The translations under genes and the position numbers were made by a program. A stretch of 64,000 bases of DNA from Agrobacterium fabrum str. C58 (GTDB taxonomy: Bacteria > Pseudomonadota > Alphaproteobacteria > Rhizobiales > Rhizobiaceae). The notes below the pieces were generated by a model that had not been told where the DNA came from, did no database searches, and was given only the letters and a program-made list of their open reading frames with translations. The stretch lies in contig NC_003062.2 of assembly GCF_000092025.1 (NCBI RefSeq), forward strand, positions 2,520,001 to 2,584,000, written 5' to 3'. Shown here in pieces: positions 54,394 through 63,284 of the stretch. Positions within the stretch are counted from its first letter, which is position 1. Each line of letters starts with the position of its first letter.

Positions 54394-56313
54394 TCAATAA
54401 ACCGGGTTCAAGGGAACGATGGCGGAAAACCGCAGCCAGTCCTTCTGCGCCTTTGGCGTCCATGCCGCCTCGGCAATGGCCGGCAGCCTTGGGAAAACCA
54501 GATGGTTGAAATAGGCACGGTTGAGAAAATGTTCGGACCAGATGCAGGCCTGAACACCCTTCATCCGCTCCTTCAATTCGTCAGGGAAATCGCCGACCGC
54601 CTCATAAGCATAGGTATGCGACGGCGGAACCGTGCCGGCCCAGCTTGCGCCGGGCTCCTGCCAGGCTTCGTCCTGCACCATGTCGAGATAATAGGCCTGA
54701 CCCGGCGTCATCACCACGTCATAACCCTGCCTTGCAAGCTCAAGCCCGACTTCTGGCTTCTGCCATGCCATCAGCAATGTTCCAGCGGGATCGACGCCGC
54801 CGCCATGGGAAACCTCGTCCCAGCCGGCAAGCTGGCGACCGCGCTCATGCAGCATCCCCTGAATGCGTTTCATGAAATAAGACTGGATGCCGAAGGTGCC
54901 GTCCAGCCCCTCCTTGTCCATCAGCGCCTTGGCCAGTGGCGAAGCGAGCCACGAGCCATCCGCAACCTCGTCGCCGCCGATATGGATGAGCCGCGATGGG
55001 AACAGCTCCACCATCTCGTCGAAAATCTTGCCGAGGAACTCATAGGTCGGCTCGATGGCCGGGTTGAGCGCGTTATTGGGATATCCCTGCACCGAGCGAT
55101 AGCTGTCCGGCGCTTCCTGCCCGTCCGTCAGCTCCGGATAGGCAACAAGAGCCGCGGTGCTGTGACCGGGAATATCCACCTCCGGCACGATTTCGACATT
55201 CAGTGCCGCCGCATGCGCCACAACCAGGCGCACATTATCCTGCGTGTAATAGCCGGAAACCGGTTCCGCGCCATTGCCGAGCTGCGGCAGAAGCGGCCCA
55301 TCCGGACCGCGCGTCGCGCCGACGGTGGTCAACAAGGGATAAGCCTTGATTTCGAGACGCCACGCCTCGTCATCCGTCAGGTGCCAATGGAAGCGGTTCA
55401 TGCGCAGCCATGCGAGAATATCGATCAGCCGCAGCACATCATCGGTCGGATAAAATTGCCGCGAGACATCCAGATGGCAGCCGCGCCAGCTGTAACGCGG
55501 CGCATCGCTGATGGTGCCGGAGGCCGGGAAACGGAACTTCGGATCAATGCGCGCGCCATGCAGCAGCTGCGCCAGAACCGTCAGGCCATATTGCAGGCCG
55601 GCAGCGGCGGAATATTCCACGGTGACGGCTTCGTTGGAAAAAGCGATGCGGTAACCTTCCGCTTCGAGCCCGCTATGCTGCTTGAAACGCAGCGGTTTTC
55701 CCTCATGCACCGGCGCAAGGCTGAAAGGCACATGCCCGACGGCAAAGAGCCTGCGGAACAGCGACAGCACGGTTTCCACCGCAAGCGCTTCCTCCGCCCT
55801 GGCGTCCTCCATCGGGAAAAGTGCTACGGGAAAGCCTTCACCCGGTTCGGCATCGATTTCAGCTGGCCAGGGCTGGATGGCGAAGGGCAGATCGAGCTTG
55901 CCTTCGGGAAGCAGCACCGGCGCCGGCTCGCTGTGGCGCCCATCCAGCATCAGGTCACCCACATCCACGGCGCGATGTGTGCCATCGGCAAGGCTGACAT
56001 AGGCGGATTTTGCACCATCCGTGCGATGCCGGGCAGGTCTCAACAGGCCATCGACGGTGAAGCGCCAGGATTTGCCCGGCTCCAGCACGAAACCGGATGG
56101 GGGTGCAAATTCATGGAAATTGGCGTTGCGACGCAGATAGATGGCGTTGCCGCACACCGGCTTGTCCACTGTGCGCGTGAGCGACGTATAAACGATGCGA
56201 AAATCCTTCAGTGGTTCGTGGGATAGATTGACCAGCGTGAAGGTGAAACCGCCGGATGCCGACTCAGCGAGCGGATGCCATGAATTTTCGAGACGATACT
56301 GTGCGAGCGCCAT
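54394..56313 (-). CDS. Beta-N-acetylhexosaminidase, GH20
   Basis: The 639-residue enzyme has an N-terminal region, a GH20b-type alpha/beta domain and a TIM barrel from about residue 270 (YSWRGCHLDVSRQFYPTDDVLRLIDILAW). The catalytic Asp448-Glu449 pair lies in LIHIGGDEVADGSW; the aspartate positions the substrate acetamido group and the glutamate is the acid. HWHLTDDEAWRLEIKAYP is another family block. No signal peptide is seen, so it would cleave imported oligosaccharides in the cytoplasm. It releases terminal GlcNAc or GalNAc. The SDR gene lies 45 bases upstream and the M81 gene 12 bases downstream. Confidence 0.93.
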   Translation of the reverse strand: MALAQYRLENSWHPLAESASGGFTFTLVNLSHEPLKDFRIVYTSLTRTVDKPVCGNAIYLRRNANFHEFAPPSGFVLEPGKSWRFTVDGLLRPARHRTDGAKSAYVSLADGTHRAVDVGDLMLDGRHSEPAPVLLPEGKLDLPFAIQPWPAEIDAEPGEGFPVALFPMEDARAEEALAVETVLSLFRRLFAVGHVPFSLAPVHEGKPLRFKQHSGLEAEGYRIAFSNEAVTVEYSAAAGLQYGLTVLAQLLHGARIDPKFRFPASGTISDAPRYSWRGCHLDVSRQFYPTDDVLRLIDILAWLRMNRFHWHLTDDEAWRLEIKAYPLLTTVGATRGPDGPLLPQLGNGAEPVSGYYTQDNVRLVVAHAAALNVEIVPEVDIPGHSTAALVAYPELTDGQEAPDSYRSVQGYPNNALNPAIEPTYEFLGKIFDEMVELFPSRLIHIGGDEVADGSWLASPLAKALMDKEGLDGTFGIQSYFMKRIQGMLHERGRQLAGWDEVSHGGGVDPAGTLLMAWQKPEVGLELARQGYDVVMTPGQAYYLDMVQDEAWQEPGASWAGTVPPSHTYAYEAVGDFPDELKERMKGVQACIWSEHFLNRAYFNHLVFPRLPAIAEAAWTPKAQKDWLRFSAIVPLNPVY

Positions 56314-56357
56314 GATGCTCCCCTTTATTGCGCATTGAACCCGTCAGAGGGTTTCGG

Positions 56358-57143
56358 TCAGTAGTGTTCGGATTGCGAAAATGTCCGGGCGAGTGGCGCT
56401 TGGCCTGCCGTCAGCCCACAATCGACCGGCAGGCACACGCCGCTGATGGCGGCAGCCTGCGGGCCAGCGAGAAAAGCAACCGCATTGGCCACATCCTCGG
56501 GTCTGACGATCCGCTGCAGCGGATACCAGTGCTTGGCTTCCTCGAAGACCTGGGGATTGGTGGCAGCGCGCGCCTCCCATGCCTGCGTGCGGACGGTGCC
56601 CGGCGCGACTGCGTTAGCGCGGATGCCGAATTTGCCGTATTCGACGGCGATCAGCTTGGTCAGATGGATCAACCCGGCCTTTGCCGCGCTATAGGCCGGA
56701 TGGCCGAACACAGCCATGCCATTGACGGATGTGATATTGATGACAGAGCCCTGGGTGCGCTTCAACGCCTCCTCGAAAGCCCTGAAGCAGAGAAACGGCG
56801 CTTCCAGATTGAGCGCATTGTCCTTGCGCCAGATTTCAGCCGTTGTGTCGTGCAGGCTGACGGCCCGTGCCGCACCGGCATTATTGACGAGGGTGGCGAC
56901 TTCGCCAAACTCCGCGACCTCGGCGGCCAGCCGCGCAAGATCCTGCGGATCAGTGACATCACAGGTCTTGGCAACGAAGCCCGGACCGGAAAGCTTGTAA
57001 AGCGCATCGGACAGGGCGTCGGCATCGATATCGACCAGCACCACCTTTTTATGGCTTTCAGAAAGTGCCGCAGCAATCGCCCGGCCAATATCCCCTGCCG
57101 CACCGGTTACGATGGCGAGCTGGTCTTTCCTGTCGTTCATCAC
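56358..57143 (-). CDS. Short-chain dehydrogenase/reductase
   Basis: The 261-residue protein is a classical SDR. TGAAGDIGRAIAAAL at residues about 12-26 is the cofactor-binding TGxxxGxG, DVTDPQDLARL holds the adenine contact, LVNNAG is the structural motif, and SVNGMAVFGHPAYSAAKAGL supplies the catalytic Ser, Tyr and Lys. The end LPVDCGLTAGQ is usual. It probably oxidises a sugar or sugar-derived alcohol released in this catabolic unit. It lies 74 bases after the RpiR regulator, co-directional. Confidence 0.88.
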   Translation of the reverse strand: MMNDRKDQLAIVTGAAGDIGRAIAAALSESHKKVVLVDIDADALSDALYKLSGPGFVAKTCDVTDPQDLARLAAEVAEFGEVATLVNNAGAARAVSLHDTTAEIWRKDNALNLEAPFLCFRAFEEALKRTQGSVINITSVNGMAVFGHPAYSAAKAGLIHLTKLIAVEYGKFGIRANAVAPGTVRTQAWEARAATNPQVFEEAKHWYPLQRIVRPEDVANAVAFLAGPQAAAISGVCLPVDCGLTAGQAPLARTFSQSEHY

Positions 57144-57217
57144 CTTTACAACTCCCTTAAAACTTTCCGACCCACCACAGGGGCCTCAGGCGAAACCGCC
57201 TGTATTTTTTCTCGCCC

Positions 57218-58105
57218 TCAGTCACCGAGCAATTGCTTGTCGTCCGGGTCACGATGCTCCACCAGCTGCTGCTTGATGTGACGCAGCGTCACCATCGATC
57301 TCTGCCGCTGCTGATAGGCAGCGAGCGTCGCAAGAATATCGACGGCGGCCAGATAGGCGTAACGTGATGAGGTAGGGCGGAAGATATTGTTCCCTTCGGG
57401 CACATTAACGGCCACCACCATATCGGCCGCGGCAGCGACAGGCGTGTCGCTCTGGGTAAGCGCGATGGTGGTGACCCCCATTTCCCGCGCCAGCCTGAAA
57501 CACTTCACCAGTTCCATGTTGCGACCGGAAAAAGACGAACCGATAATCACGTCTTCCTTGCGCGCCGCTGCCGTCATCATCAGCTGCATGCTGTGATCGG
57601 CGCTGGTCGAAACACGCAAACCCAGCCGAAACAGCCGGTTCTGGATTTCCGAAGCGATCATCGAGGAATTGCCGCCGGCGCCGAAGGCATAGATCATGCC
57701 GCTATTGGCAATCTTGACCGCCGCTTCATCAGCGAGCGCGGGATCGAGTGTTTTGTGCAGCAGGAACAGCGCTTCCTGCGCCTTTGCCAGCACCTCTTCC
57801 GCGACATCGGAAGGGCCGGTGCTGGAAGGTTCTGATGTGAGATACCGGACACCTACATAGGCCGTCTTGGCAAGGCTGACCTTGAAGTCCGAAAAGCTCT
57901 GGCAACCGAGACGACGGCAGAACCGCGTCACCGTCGGCGGCGAGACTTCTGCGCGGGCTGCAAGCTCGATAATAGACGCATTGACGGCGAATTCGAAGTC
58001 CGAAACCAGAATATCGGCAATCCGCCGTTCTGACTGCGAGAACTGCCCCTTGTCGTCCTGTATCCTTGCAAAAATATCCATGCTCACCGGTCTCCGTTCC
58101 GCCAA
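57218..58105 (-). CDS. RpiR/MurR-type regulator with SIS domain
   Basis: The 295-residue protein has an RpiR helix-turn-helix domain (about 10-85: KGQFSQSERRIADILVSDFEFAVNASIIELAARAEVSPPTVTRFCRRLG) and a SIS phosphosugar-binding domain (about 125-265, including IYAFGAGGNSSMIASEIQNRLFRLG and VIIGSSFSGRNMELV). Such proteins respond to phosphorylated sugars such as GlcNAc-6-P or MurNAc-6-P. It is divergent from the NTF2-like gene over a 219-base region containing two palindromes. It probably represses the adjacent catabolic and transport genes. Confidence 0.9.
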   Translation of the reverse strand: MAERRPVSMDIFARIQDDKGQFSQSERRIADILVSDFEFAVNASIIELAARAEVSPPTVTRFCRRLGCQSFSDFKVSLAKTAYVGVRYLTSEPSSTGPSDVAEEVLAKAQEALFLLHKTLDPALADEAAVKIANSGMIYAFGAGGNSSMIASEIQNRLFRLGLRVSTSADHSMQLMMTAAARKEDVIIGSSFSGRNMELVKCFRLAREMGVTTIALTQSDTPVAAAADMVVAVNVPEGNNIFRPTSSRYAYLAAVDILATLAAYQQRQRSMVTLRHIKQQLVEHRDPDDKQLLGD

Positions 58106-58222
58106 AACTTAATGCTTGGCCCCTTTGCCGATGCACCCTAATAAAGCGCGCCCGTCAACCGCATAGACCCACGAATCGATCATGTTTCGTCCCCTCGACG
58201 ACATGACGGATGCCTTTGATTT

Positions 58223-58309
58223 GAAAATCATTTTCTCTGTTAATTGCGAGATGAGCATATGCCAACAATATTCACCAGAGAAATCTCCAAATCTTGAAAA
58301 TAATTTCAA
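58223..58309. promoter_or_regulatory. Two palindromes, candidate RpiR operators
   Basis: GAAAAT-C-ATTTTC (58223-58235) and TTGAAA-ATAA-TTTCAA (58294-58309) share the core TTGAAAAT and lie about 72 bases apart in the region between rpiR and the divergent NTF2-like gene. AT-rich palindromes of this form are typical of RpiR-family binding sites in rhizobia. The second lies 15 bases before the NTF2-like start codon, well placed for repression. Confidence 0.55.
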
Positions 58310-58324
58310 CAACGGACCCAGGCC

Positions 58325-58810
58325 ATGCGTGATCCATTCAAAAACCCCTTTACCGAAACCGACACCGCCCGCCATTCCATCTGGGAGATGCTGGTGACGC
58401 GCGATATCGATGCCTTCCTCGCTGCCGACTGGTCGAAGGTCGCGGATGATTTCGTCGAGGACGGTTTCCTCGGTATCAATGCCAATCGCGATGCAAACCC
58501 GGACAACTGGCGCCTGTCCTTCCCCTCGCTCGCCGCCTATCGCGACGAATGGCTGAAACAGGCGAAGGATTTCCAGACCCAGCAATTTTCCGAAGACCCG
58601 CGCCATGCGATCTTCACCACCACCACGCTGGAAGAAATCGAACTGGAAGGTGAGACCGCGCTGGTTCGCAAGAAGTTCGACGGCGGGCTTCGCAAGGCCG
58701 ACGGCAGCTTCGACGCCATGAAATGGCAAACACTCTATTATTGCCGGCTGCATCAGGGCCGCTGGAAGATCAGCGGCTTTACCGGCTACATGCCCAACCC
58801 CATGCCGTGA
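58325..58810 (+). CDS. Small NTF2/SnoaL-like protein of the sugar regulon
   Basis: The 161-residue cytosolic protein appears to have a cone-shaped NTF2-like fold. WEMLVTRDIDAFLAADWSKVADDFVED forms the opening helices and AIFTTTTLEEIELEGETALVRKKFDGG and WQTLYYCRLHQGRWKISGFTGYMP the curved sheet. No specific enzyme family is recognised; relatives act as small isomerases, dehydratases or binding proteins. It is the only plus-strand gene in this part, divergent from rpiR with a palindrome just before its start, and it has its own terminator. Confidence 0.7.
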   Translation: MRDPFKNPFTETDTARHSIWEMLVTRDIDAFLAADWSKVADDFVEDGFLGINANRDANPDNWRLSFPSLAAYRDEWLKQAKDFQTQQFSEDPRHAIFTTTTLEEIELEGETALVRKKFDGGLRKADGSFDAMKWQTLYYCRLHQGRWKISGFTGYMPNPMP

Positions 58811-58838
58811 TCGAGCCGGCACGCAAGAGAACCTTGAA

Positions 58839-58869
58839 CGCCGGGCCAAAAGCCCGGCGTTGTCTTTTC
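58839..58869 (+). terminator. Terminator of the NTF2-like gene
   Basis: A perfect 8-bp stem, CGCCGGGC (58839-58846) with GCCCGGCG (58852-58859), has a 5-base loop and is followed by TTGTCTTTT. Confidence 0.85.
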
Positions 58870-58960
58870 GCCTCGGGACGACAGACGAAAAGCGCCGAAA
58901 ACGGATCGCATCAGGAAAAGCCGGGCATAAAACGACAGAATGCATGGCCCGGCTCCGTTC

Positions 58961-60073
58961 CTATTGAATCAGCTTGAGGACTGACAGGTCGACTCGACGA
59001 TCGAGAGCAATGCCGCTTTCATCGAACAGATGGCAATCCGAAGCCTTGATGCCGGTGACGATCGGCTCATCCACGACGACAGGCGCGGAGCCGGGAAGCA
59101 GAGCGCAATAATTCTCACCCGTCGGGGCGACCCCATAAGCAATGGTATTCACCCCAAGGCGCTCGATAACGCTCGGCGCGACCTTGATGTTGAGATCGGC
59201 TGCTTCGAGACCGGTATGTTCCGGACGAATGCCGAGCGTCAGCTGCTTGCCCTCAAGACCGGCACGAGGCTCCACCGGCACGGTGATCGTCTGGCCCTCA
59301 TAGGCCACCGTCACACCCTCGGCGCTGACCGATTTGCAGGTGACCTTCAGAAAATTCATTTTCGGATTGCCGATGAAGCCCGCCACGAACAGGTTCGCTG
59401 GCTTGTGGTAAAGCTCGAGCGGCGCGCCGACCTGGGCGATTTCACCGGCATTCAACACCACGATACGGTCGGCCATGGTCATGGCTTCCACCTGATCATG
59501 GGTGACATAGATCATCGTCGCCTTCAGCGTCTTGTGAAGATTGGTCAATTCGATGCGCATATCGGCGCGAAGCGCCGCATCGAGGTTCGAAAGCGGCTCG
59601 TCGAACAGGAATATCTTCGGCTCGCGAACGATGGCCCGGCCGATCGCCACGCGCTGGCGCTGGCCGCCGGACAAATTGCCGGGGCGCTGCTGCAGACGCT
59701 GGTCGAGCTGGAGAATCTTCGCGACACCCTCGACCTTCTGCTTGATCTTTTCCTCCGCCATCTTCTCGACACGCAGGGGAAATGCGATGTTTTCAAAAAC
59801 CGTCATATGCGGATAAAGCGCATAGGACTGGAACACCATGGCGATACCGCGCTTGACCGGCGGCAACTCATTGACCTTCACGCCGTTTATGACGACGTCA
59901 CCGGCGGAAATCTCCTCAAGGCCGGCGATCATGCGCAGCAATGTGGATTTGCCGCATCCCGAAGGGCCGACAAAAACGACGAACTCGCCATCCCTGATGT
60001 CGAGCTGAACGCCCTTGATGACTTCGAAATGTCCATAGTTCTTGCGGACGTTGTTGAGATAAAGCTGACCCAA
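58961..60073 (-). CDS. Carbohydrate ABC importer ATPase (UgpC/MalK/MsmX type)
   Basis: The 370-residue ATPase has Walker [11 protein letters not shown] at about residues 35-44, signature [16 protein letters not shown], Walker [13 protein letters not shown] and the H-loop [17 protein letters not shown]. Residues from about 235 form the MalK-type regulatory (TOBE) domain with [10 protein letters not shown]. It energises the CUT1 permeases encoded upstream. The start codon is TTG at 60073, after GGGAGAGG; no closer ATG fits [15 protein letters not shown] strong hairpin separates it from the binding-protein gene. Confidence 0.92.
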   Translation of the reverse strand: MGQLYLNNVRKNYGHFEVIKGVQLDIRDGEFVVFVGPSGCGKSTLLRMIAGLEEISAGDVVINGVKVNELPPVKRGIAMVFQSYALYPHMTVFENIAFPLRVEKMAEEKIKQKVEGVAKILQLDQRLQQRPGNLSGGQRQRVAIGRAIVREPKIFLFDEPLSNLDAALRADMRIELTNLHKTLKATMIYVTHDQVEAMTMADRIVVLNAGEIAQVGAPLELYHKPANLFVAGFIGNPKMNFLKVTCKSVSAEGVTVAYEGQTITVPVEPRAGLEGKQLTLGIRPEHTGLEAADLNIKVAPSVIERLGVNTIAYGVAPTGENYCALLPGSAPVVVDEPIVTGIKASDCHLFDESGIALDRRVDLSVLKLIQ

Positions 60074-60218
60074 GACTTGCCTCTCCCGTCAGTGGCCGAC
60101 ATCCGGCCACGTTCAGAGATGGTCCGAAACAGGTACAAAACCACACCGGATCGGAACCGTTGAAAGACACGGGAGGGAGCGCCAGAAAGAGCGCAGGAAT
60201 TCCCGCGGCGAAATTGAC

Positions 60219-60248
60219 CGGATGCGGGCGGCCTTGCGCCCGCATCCG
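60219..60248. other. 12-bp perfect hairpin between binding-protein and ATPase genes
   Basis: CGGATGCGGGCG (60219-60230) pairs with CGCCCGCATCCG (60237-60248) over a 6-base loop, 13 bases after the binding-protein stop and without a T-run. It resembles the mRNA-stabilising hairpins that raise expression of binding-protein cistrons. Confidence 0.6.
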
Positions 60249-60261
60249 TATTCATGAGGAA

Positions 60262-61494
60262 TTATTTGTACTGCTCGAGAGCGGCGGATGCCTTCTTTGC
60301 CGCATCTTCCGGTGTTGCCTTGCCGGTCACGACAGACTGCACCATCTCGATCATCACGTCCTGGAAGCCCTTGTAGTCGGTGAAGAGCGGCTCGGGACCA
60401 CCGTAGGCGATACCGTCGATCAGCGGCTTCCAGAAGGGATCCTTGGCGATGAACTCATCAACCTTCGGCGACGGACGAAGCGGGGTGAGACCAGCGCCGC
60501 CCTGCAACTCGTATTCGCCCTGCGGGCCGGGAGAGGTGATGAACTTGGCGAATTCGGTCGCCTTTTCTTCCACGCCGGTTCCCTTGAAGATGGCGAGGCT
60601 GTCGGTGATGAGCAGCGTGCCGGGACCCTTGGCTTCAGGGCCAAGCGGCAGGGTTGCGATGCCCCAGTTGATCTTCGTTGCCTGCAGACGGGTTGCAGCA
60701 CCCGAACCGGCCTGGATCATGCCGACCTTGCCATCGAGGAAGATGGCGCGGATTTCATTCTGCTCATAGGCCGTCGGACCTTCAACGGAGTAAGGCGTGA
60801 TGTCCTTGTATGCCTTCAGGGCTGCAAGAACCTGCGGGCTGTCGACGGTGATCTTGTCGCCATCGATGACCTTGCCGTTATTGGTGTAAACCCAGTGCAT
60901 GAACTGGTGCATGGTGTTGTCGAAGGTCTTGGCGGGCAGGCCGTAACCGGCGATACCGGTCTTTTCCTTGATCTGCTTGGCAAAGGCGATCTCTTCAGCC
61001 CAGGTCTTCGGCGGCGTTTCCGGATCGAGACCGGCCTGCTTGAACAGGTCCTTGTTCCAGTAGAGCGCCTTGGTCGAGAAAGCGACCGGCACACCCCATT
61101 GCGTGTCCTCGAAGGTGACCGTGTCGACGATGTTGGGGTAATAGGTTTTCTTTTCGTCTTCGGTCATCGGCACCGGAACGATCAGATCGTTCTGCGCGAA
61201 CTGCTTCAGCGTGCGCGAACCGACATAGGCCATGGAAACCGGCGTGCCGGCGGCTGCAAGCGTGGTGGCCTTGTCCTGGCATTGCTCCCAGCCGACAACC
61301 TCAGGCACGACTTTCCAGCCTGCGTTCTTGCCTTCCCATTCCTTGATGTATTTTTCATGGATGGGGTCCATCTTGTCGCCGCAATAGATCCAGCTGATCT
61401 CCTTGTCGGCGGCATGTGCCACCACCGTGCCAAGGGCGGTGGAACCGGCAAATGCGAAAGCGCAGAGCGCCAATCCGTAATGTTTCAGTGCCAT
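60262..61494 (-). CDS. Carbohydrate ABC importer, substrate-binding protein (family 1)
   Basis: The 410-residue periplasmic protein has a signal peptide, LALCAFAFAGSTALGTVVAHAADKE, cut at about residue 29. The mature part has the CUT1 pattern: WEGKNAGWKVVPEVVGWEQCQDKATTLAAAGTPVSMAYVG and later MIQAGSGAATRL and DSLAIFKGTGVEEKATEFAKFI. Long upstream in-frame extension runs into the permease and is rejected. The ligand is not readable; the GH20 and RpiR neighbours make an amino-sugar oligosaccharide plausible. Confidence 0.92.
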   Translation of the reverse strand: MALKHYGLALCAFAFAGSTALGTVVAHAADKEISWIYCGDKMDPIHEKYIKEWEGKNAGWKVVPEVVGWEQCQDKATTLAAAGTPVSMAYVGSRTLKQFAQNDLIVPVPMTEDEKKTYYPNIVDTVTFEDTQWGVPVAFSTKALYWNKDLFKQAGLDPETPPKTWAEEIAFAKQIKEKTGIAGYGLPAKTFDNTMHQFMHWVYTNNGKVIDGDKITVDSPQVLAALKAYKDITPYSVEGPTAYEQNEIRAIFLDGKVGMIQAGSGAATRLQATKINWGIATLPLGPEAKGPGTLLITDSLAIFKGTGVEEKATEFAKFITSPGPQGEYELQGGAGLTPLRPSPKVDEFIAKDPFWKPLIDGIAYGGPEPLFTDYKGFQDVMIEMVQSVVTGKATPEDAAKKASAALEQYK

Positions 61495-61532
61495 ATTTAG
61501 TCTCCCGTTTTGGTAGTCGTTCCGGTTATTGC

Positions 61533-62390
61533 TTATTTCACCGCGCCGGCGGTCAGCCCGCCGACGAGATATCGTTGCATCAGGAAGATCGCGATCATCG
61601 CCGGTGCGATGCCCACGAAGCTCGCCGCCATCAGTTCGTTCCAGACGACCTCCTGCCGGCCGAAATAGGCAAAGAGCCCCACCGGCAGTGGCATGTATTC
61701 CGTCTTTGAGTTGAAGGTCAGCGCGTAGATGAATTGCTGCGCATAGGCCTCGATGAAGGAGGAGATCGCGACAACGGCAATGCCCGGGGTTGCGATCGGC
61801 AAAACTACCCTGCGAAGCGTATAGAGCCTGCTCGCCCCATCCACATAGGCCGCTTCCTCCAACTCCCGCGGGATACGGCGCATATAGGTCACGAGAAGCA
61901 GGATGCCTGTGGGGATGATGAAAGCGACACCGGGAATGATCATCGCGAAATAGGTGTTCAGCACCCCGATGGACCGCATCAACCGAAACAGCGGGATGAG
62001 CAGCACCGCGCCGGAGAACATCTTCACCGCAAGGAATATTCCGAGCAACAGGCCGGCTCCCCTGAACTCGAAACGCGCGAAGGCATAGGAGGCGGGAATG
62101 ACGAGCACAAGCACGATCAGGGTGATCGAACCCGCAATGAAGAACGAATTGAAAATATAAAGCGCGAAACCCGGCACGCTCACCCACATCGTCCGGTAGG
62201 CCTCGAAGGAACCGTTCTCCGGCCAGAACCTGTAGGGTGAAGAAAACAGCAGGCTGAGCGGCTTCAGCGACACCAGAAAGCCTTCGACGAAGGGCGCCAG
62301 CACGAAGGCCAGGAACACGGCGATACCGCAATAGATTCCGACCATTTCATACCAGGTGTAGCGGTTGATCCTCGCATGTCTGTCGGTCAT
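61533..62390 (-). CDS. Carbohydrate ABC importer permease (MalG/UgpE type)
   Basis: The 285-residue inner-membrane protein has six helices and the EAA docking loop in ELEEAAYVDGASRLYTLRRVVLPIATPGI. ARINRYTWYEMVGIYCGIAV is the first helix. Its start overlaps the stop of the partner permease by 4 bases. It forms the CUT1 channel with the next gene upstream. Confidence 0.93.
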   Translation of the reverse strand: MTDRHARINRYTWYEMVGIYCGIAVFLAFVLAPFVEGFLVSLKPLSLLFSSPYRFWPENGSFEAYRTMWVSVPGFALYIFNSFFIAGSITLIVLVLVIPASYAFARFEFRGAGLLLGIFLAVKMFSGAVLLIPLFRLMRSIGVLNTYFAMIIPGVAFIIPTGILLLVTYMRRIPRELEEAAYVDGASRLYTLRRVVLPIATPGIAVVAISSFIEAYAQQFIYALTFNSKTEYMPLPVGLFAYFGRQEVVWNELMAASFVGIAPAMIAIFLMQRYLVGGLTAGAVK

Positions 62391-63271
62391 CGCGTGGCCT
62401 CCTGCGAGAAACGGCGGGTGATGCGGAAATAGAAGAAGGTGAAGATCGACAGGAAGATGCAGATGAGCACCGCGCGCGCTGCACCTTCACCATATTTATA
62501 AGCGCCTATCGCCGTCTTGTAGGTGTCGATGATCATCGTTGTGGTTTCGCCGTTCGGACCACCACGCGTGAGGATCCAGATGATATCGAAGGAATTGAAC
62601 GTCGAAATCAGTGACAGGACCGACATGGTGATCATGGCCGGCAGCATCAGCGGCAGCGTGATACGACGGAAGCGATAGGAGCGGCTGGCACCGTCCGTCC
62701 ACGCTGCCTCGTAGAGATCCTGCGGAATGGACTGGATTGCGGCCAAAAGATAAAGCGTCACCATCGGCACGCCGATCCACACATCGGTGACGATCGTCGC
62801 CCAGAAGGCGGTCCTGCCATAGGCAAGAAAAGCAACCGGGCCGTCCACCAGGCCGAGATTCTGCAGCACCCCGGAAATCATGCCGAACTGGCCGTTATAC
62901 ATCCAGCCCCACATGAAGATGCCGATAGCCATCGGCACGATCCATGGCGGCATGGTCAGGATGCGAAACAGCGCACGGCCGGGAACGGCGGAGTTCAACA
63001 GCACTGCACCAAATGTGCCGATGATCATCTTTATCGAGACGGAAAAGAACGTCCAGACAAAGGTCCGCGTGATGACATCGGCAAAAGTCGCGTTGAAGAT
63101 TTTCTCGTAATTGATGAAGCCGACCCAATTCGTCACTTTTTTAAGCGACGCATCGGTGAAAGACAGGATGAATGTGTCGACGAGCGGATAGGCGACGATC
63201 AGTGTGATGTAGAAAAGCGCCGGTAGAAGAAGAAACCAGGCGAAGATGACTGCGCTGCGTTTTGCATCCAT
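62387..63271 (-). CDS. Carbohydrate ABC importer permease (MalF/UgpA type)
   Basis: The 294-residue protein has six helices and the docking loop in DLYEAAWTDGASRSYRFRRITLPLMLPA. It opens MDAKRSAVIFAWFLLLPALFYIT, usual for UgpA-type subunits without the extra MalF loop. It lies 13 bases after the Gfo/Idh gene and overlaps the partner permease, so all five genes form one minus-strand operon. Confidence 0.93.
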   Translation of the reverse strand: MDAKRSAVIFAWFLLLPALFYITLIVAYPLVDTFILSFTDASLKKVTNWVGFINYEKIFNATFADVITRTFVWTFFSVSIKMIIGTFGAVLLNSAVPGRALFRILTMPPWIVPMAIGIFMWGWMYNGQFGMISGVLQNLGLVDGPVAFLAYGRTAFWATIVTDVWIGVPMVTLYLLAAIQSIPQDLYEAAWTDGASRSYRFRRITLPLMLPAMITMSVLSLISTFNSFDIIWILTRGGPNGETTTMIIDTYKTAIGAYKYGEGAARAVLICIFLSIFTFFYFRITRRFSQEATR

Positions 63272-63284
63272 TACGCAGCCCTCC

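Noticed and set aside
53929..56226. A 765-codon plus-strand reading frame opposite the M81 and GH20 genes
   Set aside because: It is antisense to two well-recognised enzymes, has no family-like segments, is rich in Arg/His as expected for GC-rich shadow frames, and has no ribosome site.
57187..57210. Hairpin CAGGCG-AAAC-CGCCTG followed by TATTTTTT, plus-strand terminator form
   Set aside because: Both neighbouring genes are on the minus strand and the T-run is on the wrong side for them, so no transcript that would use it is evident.
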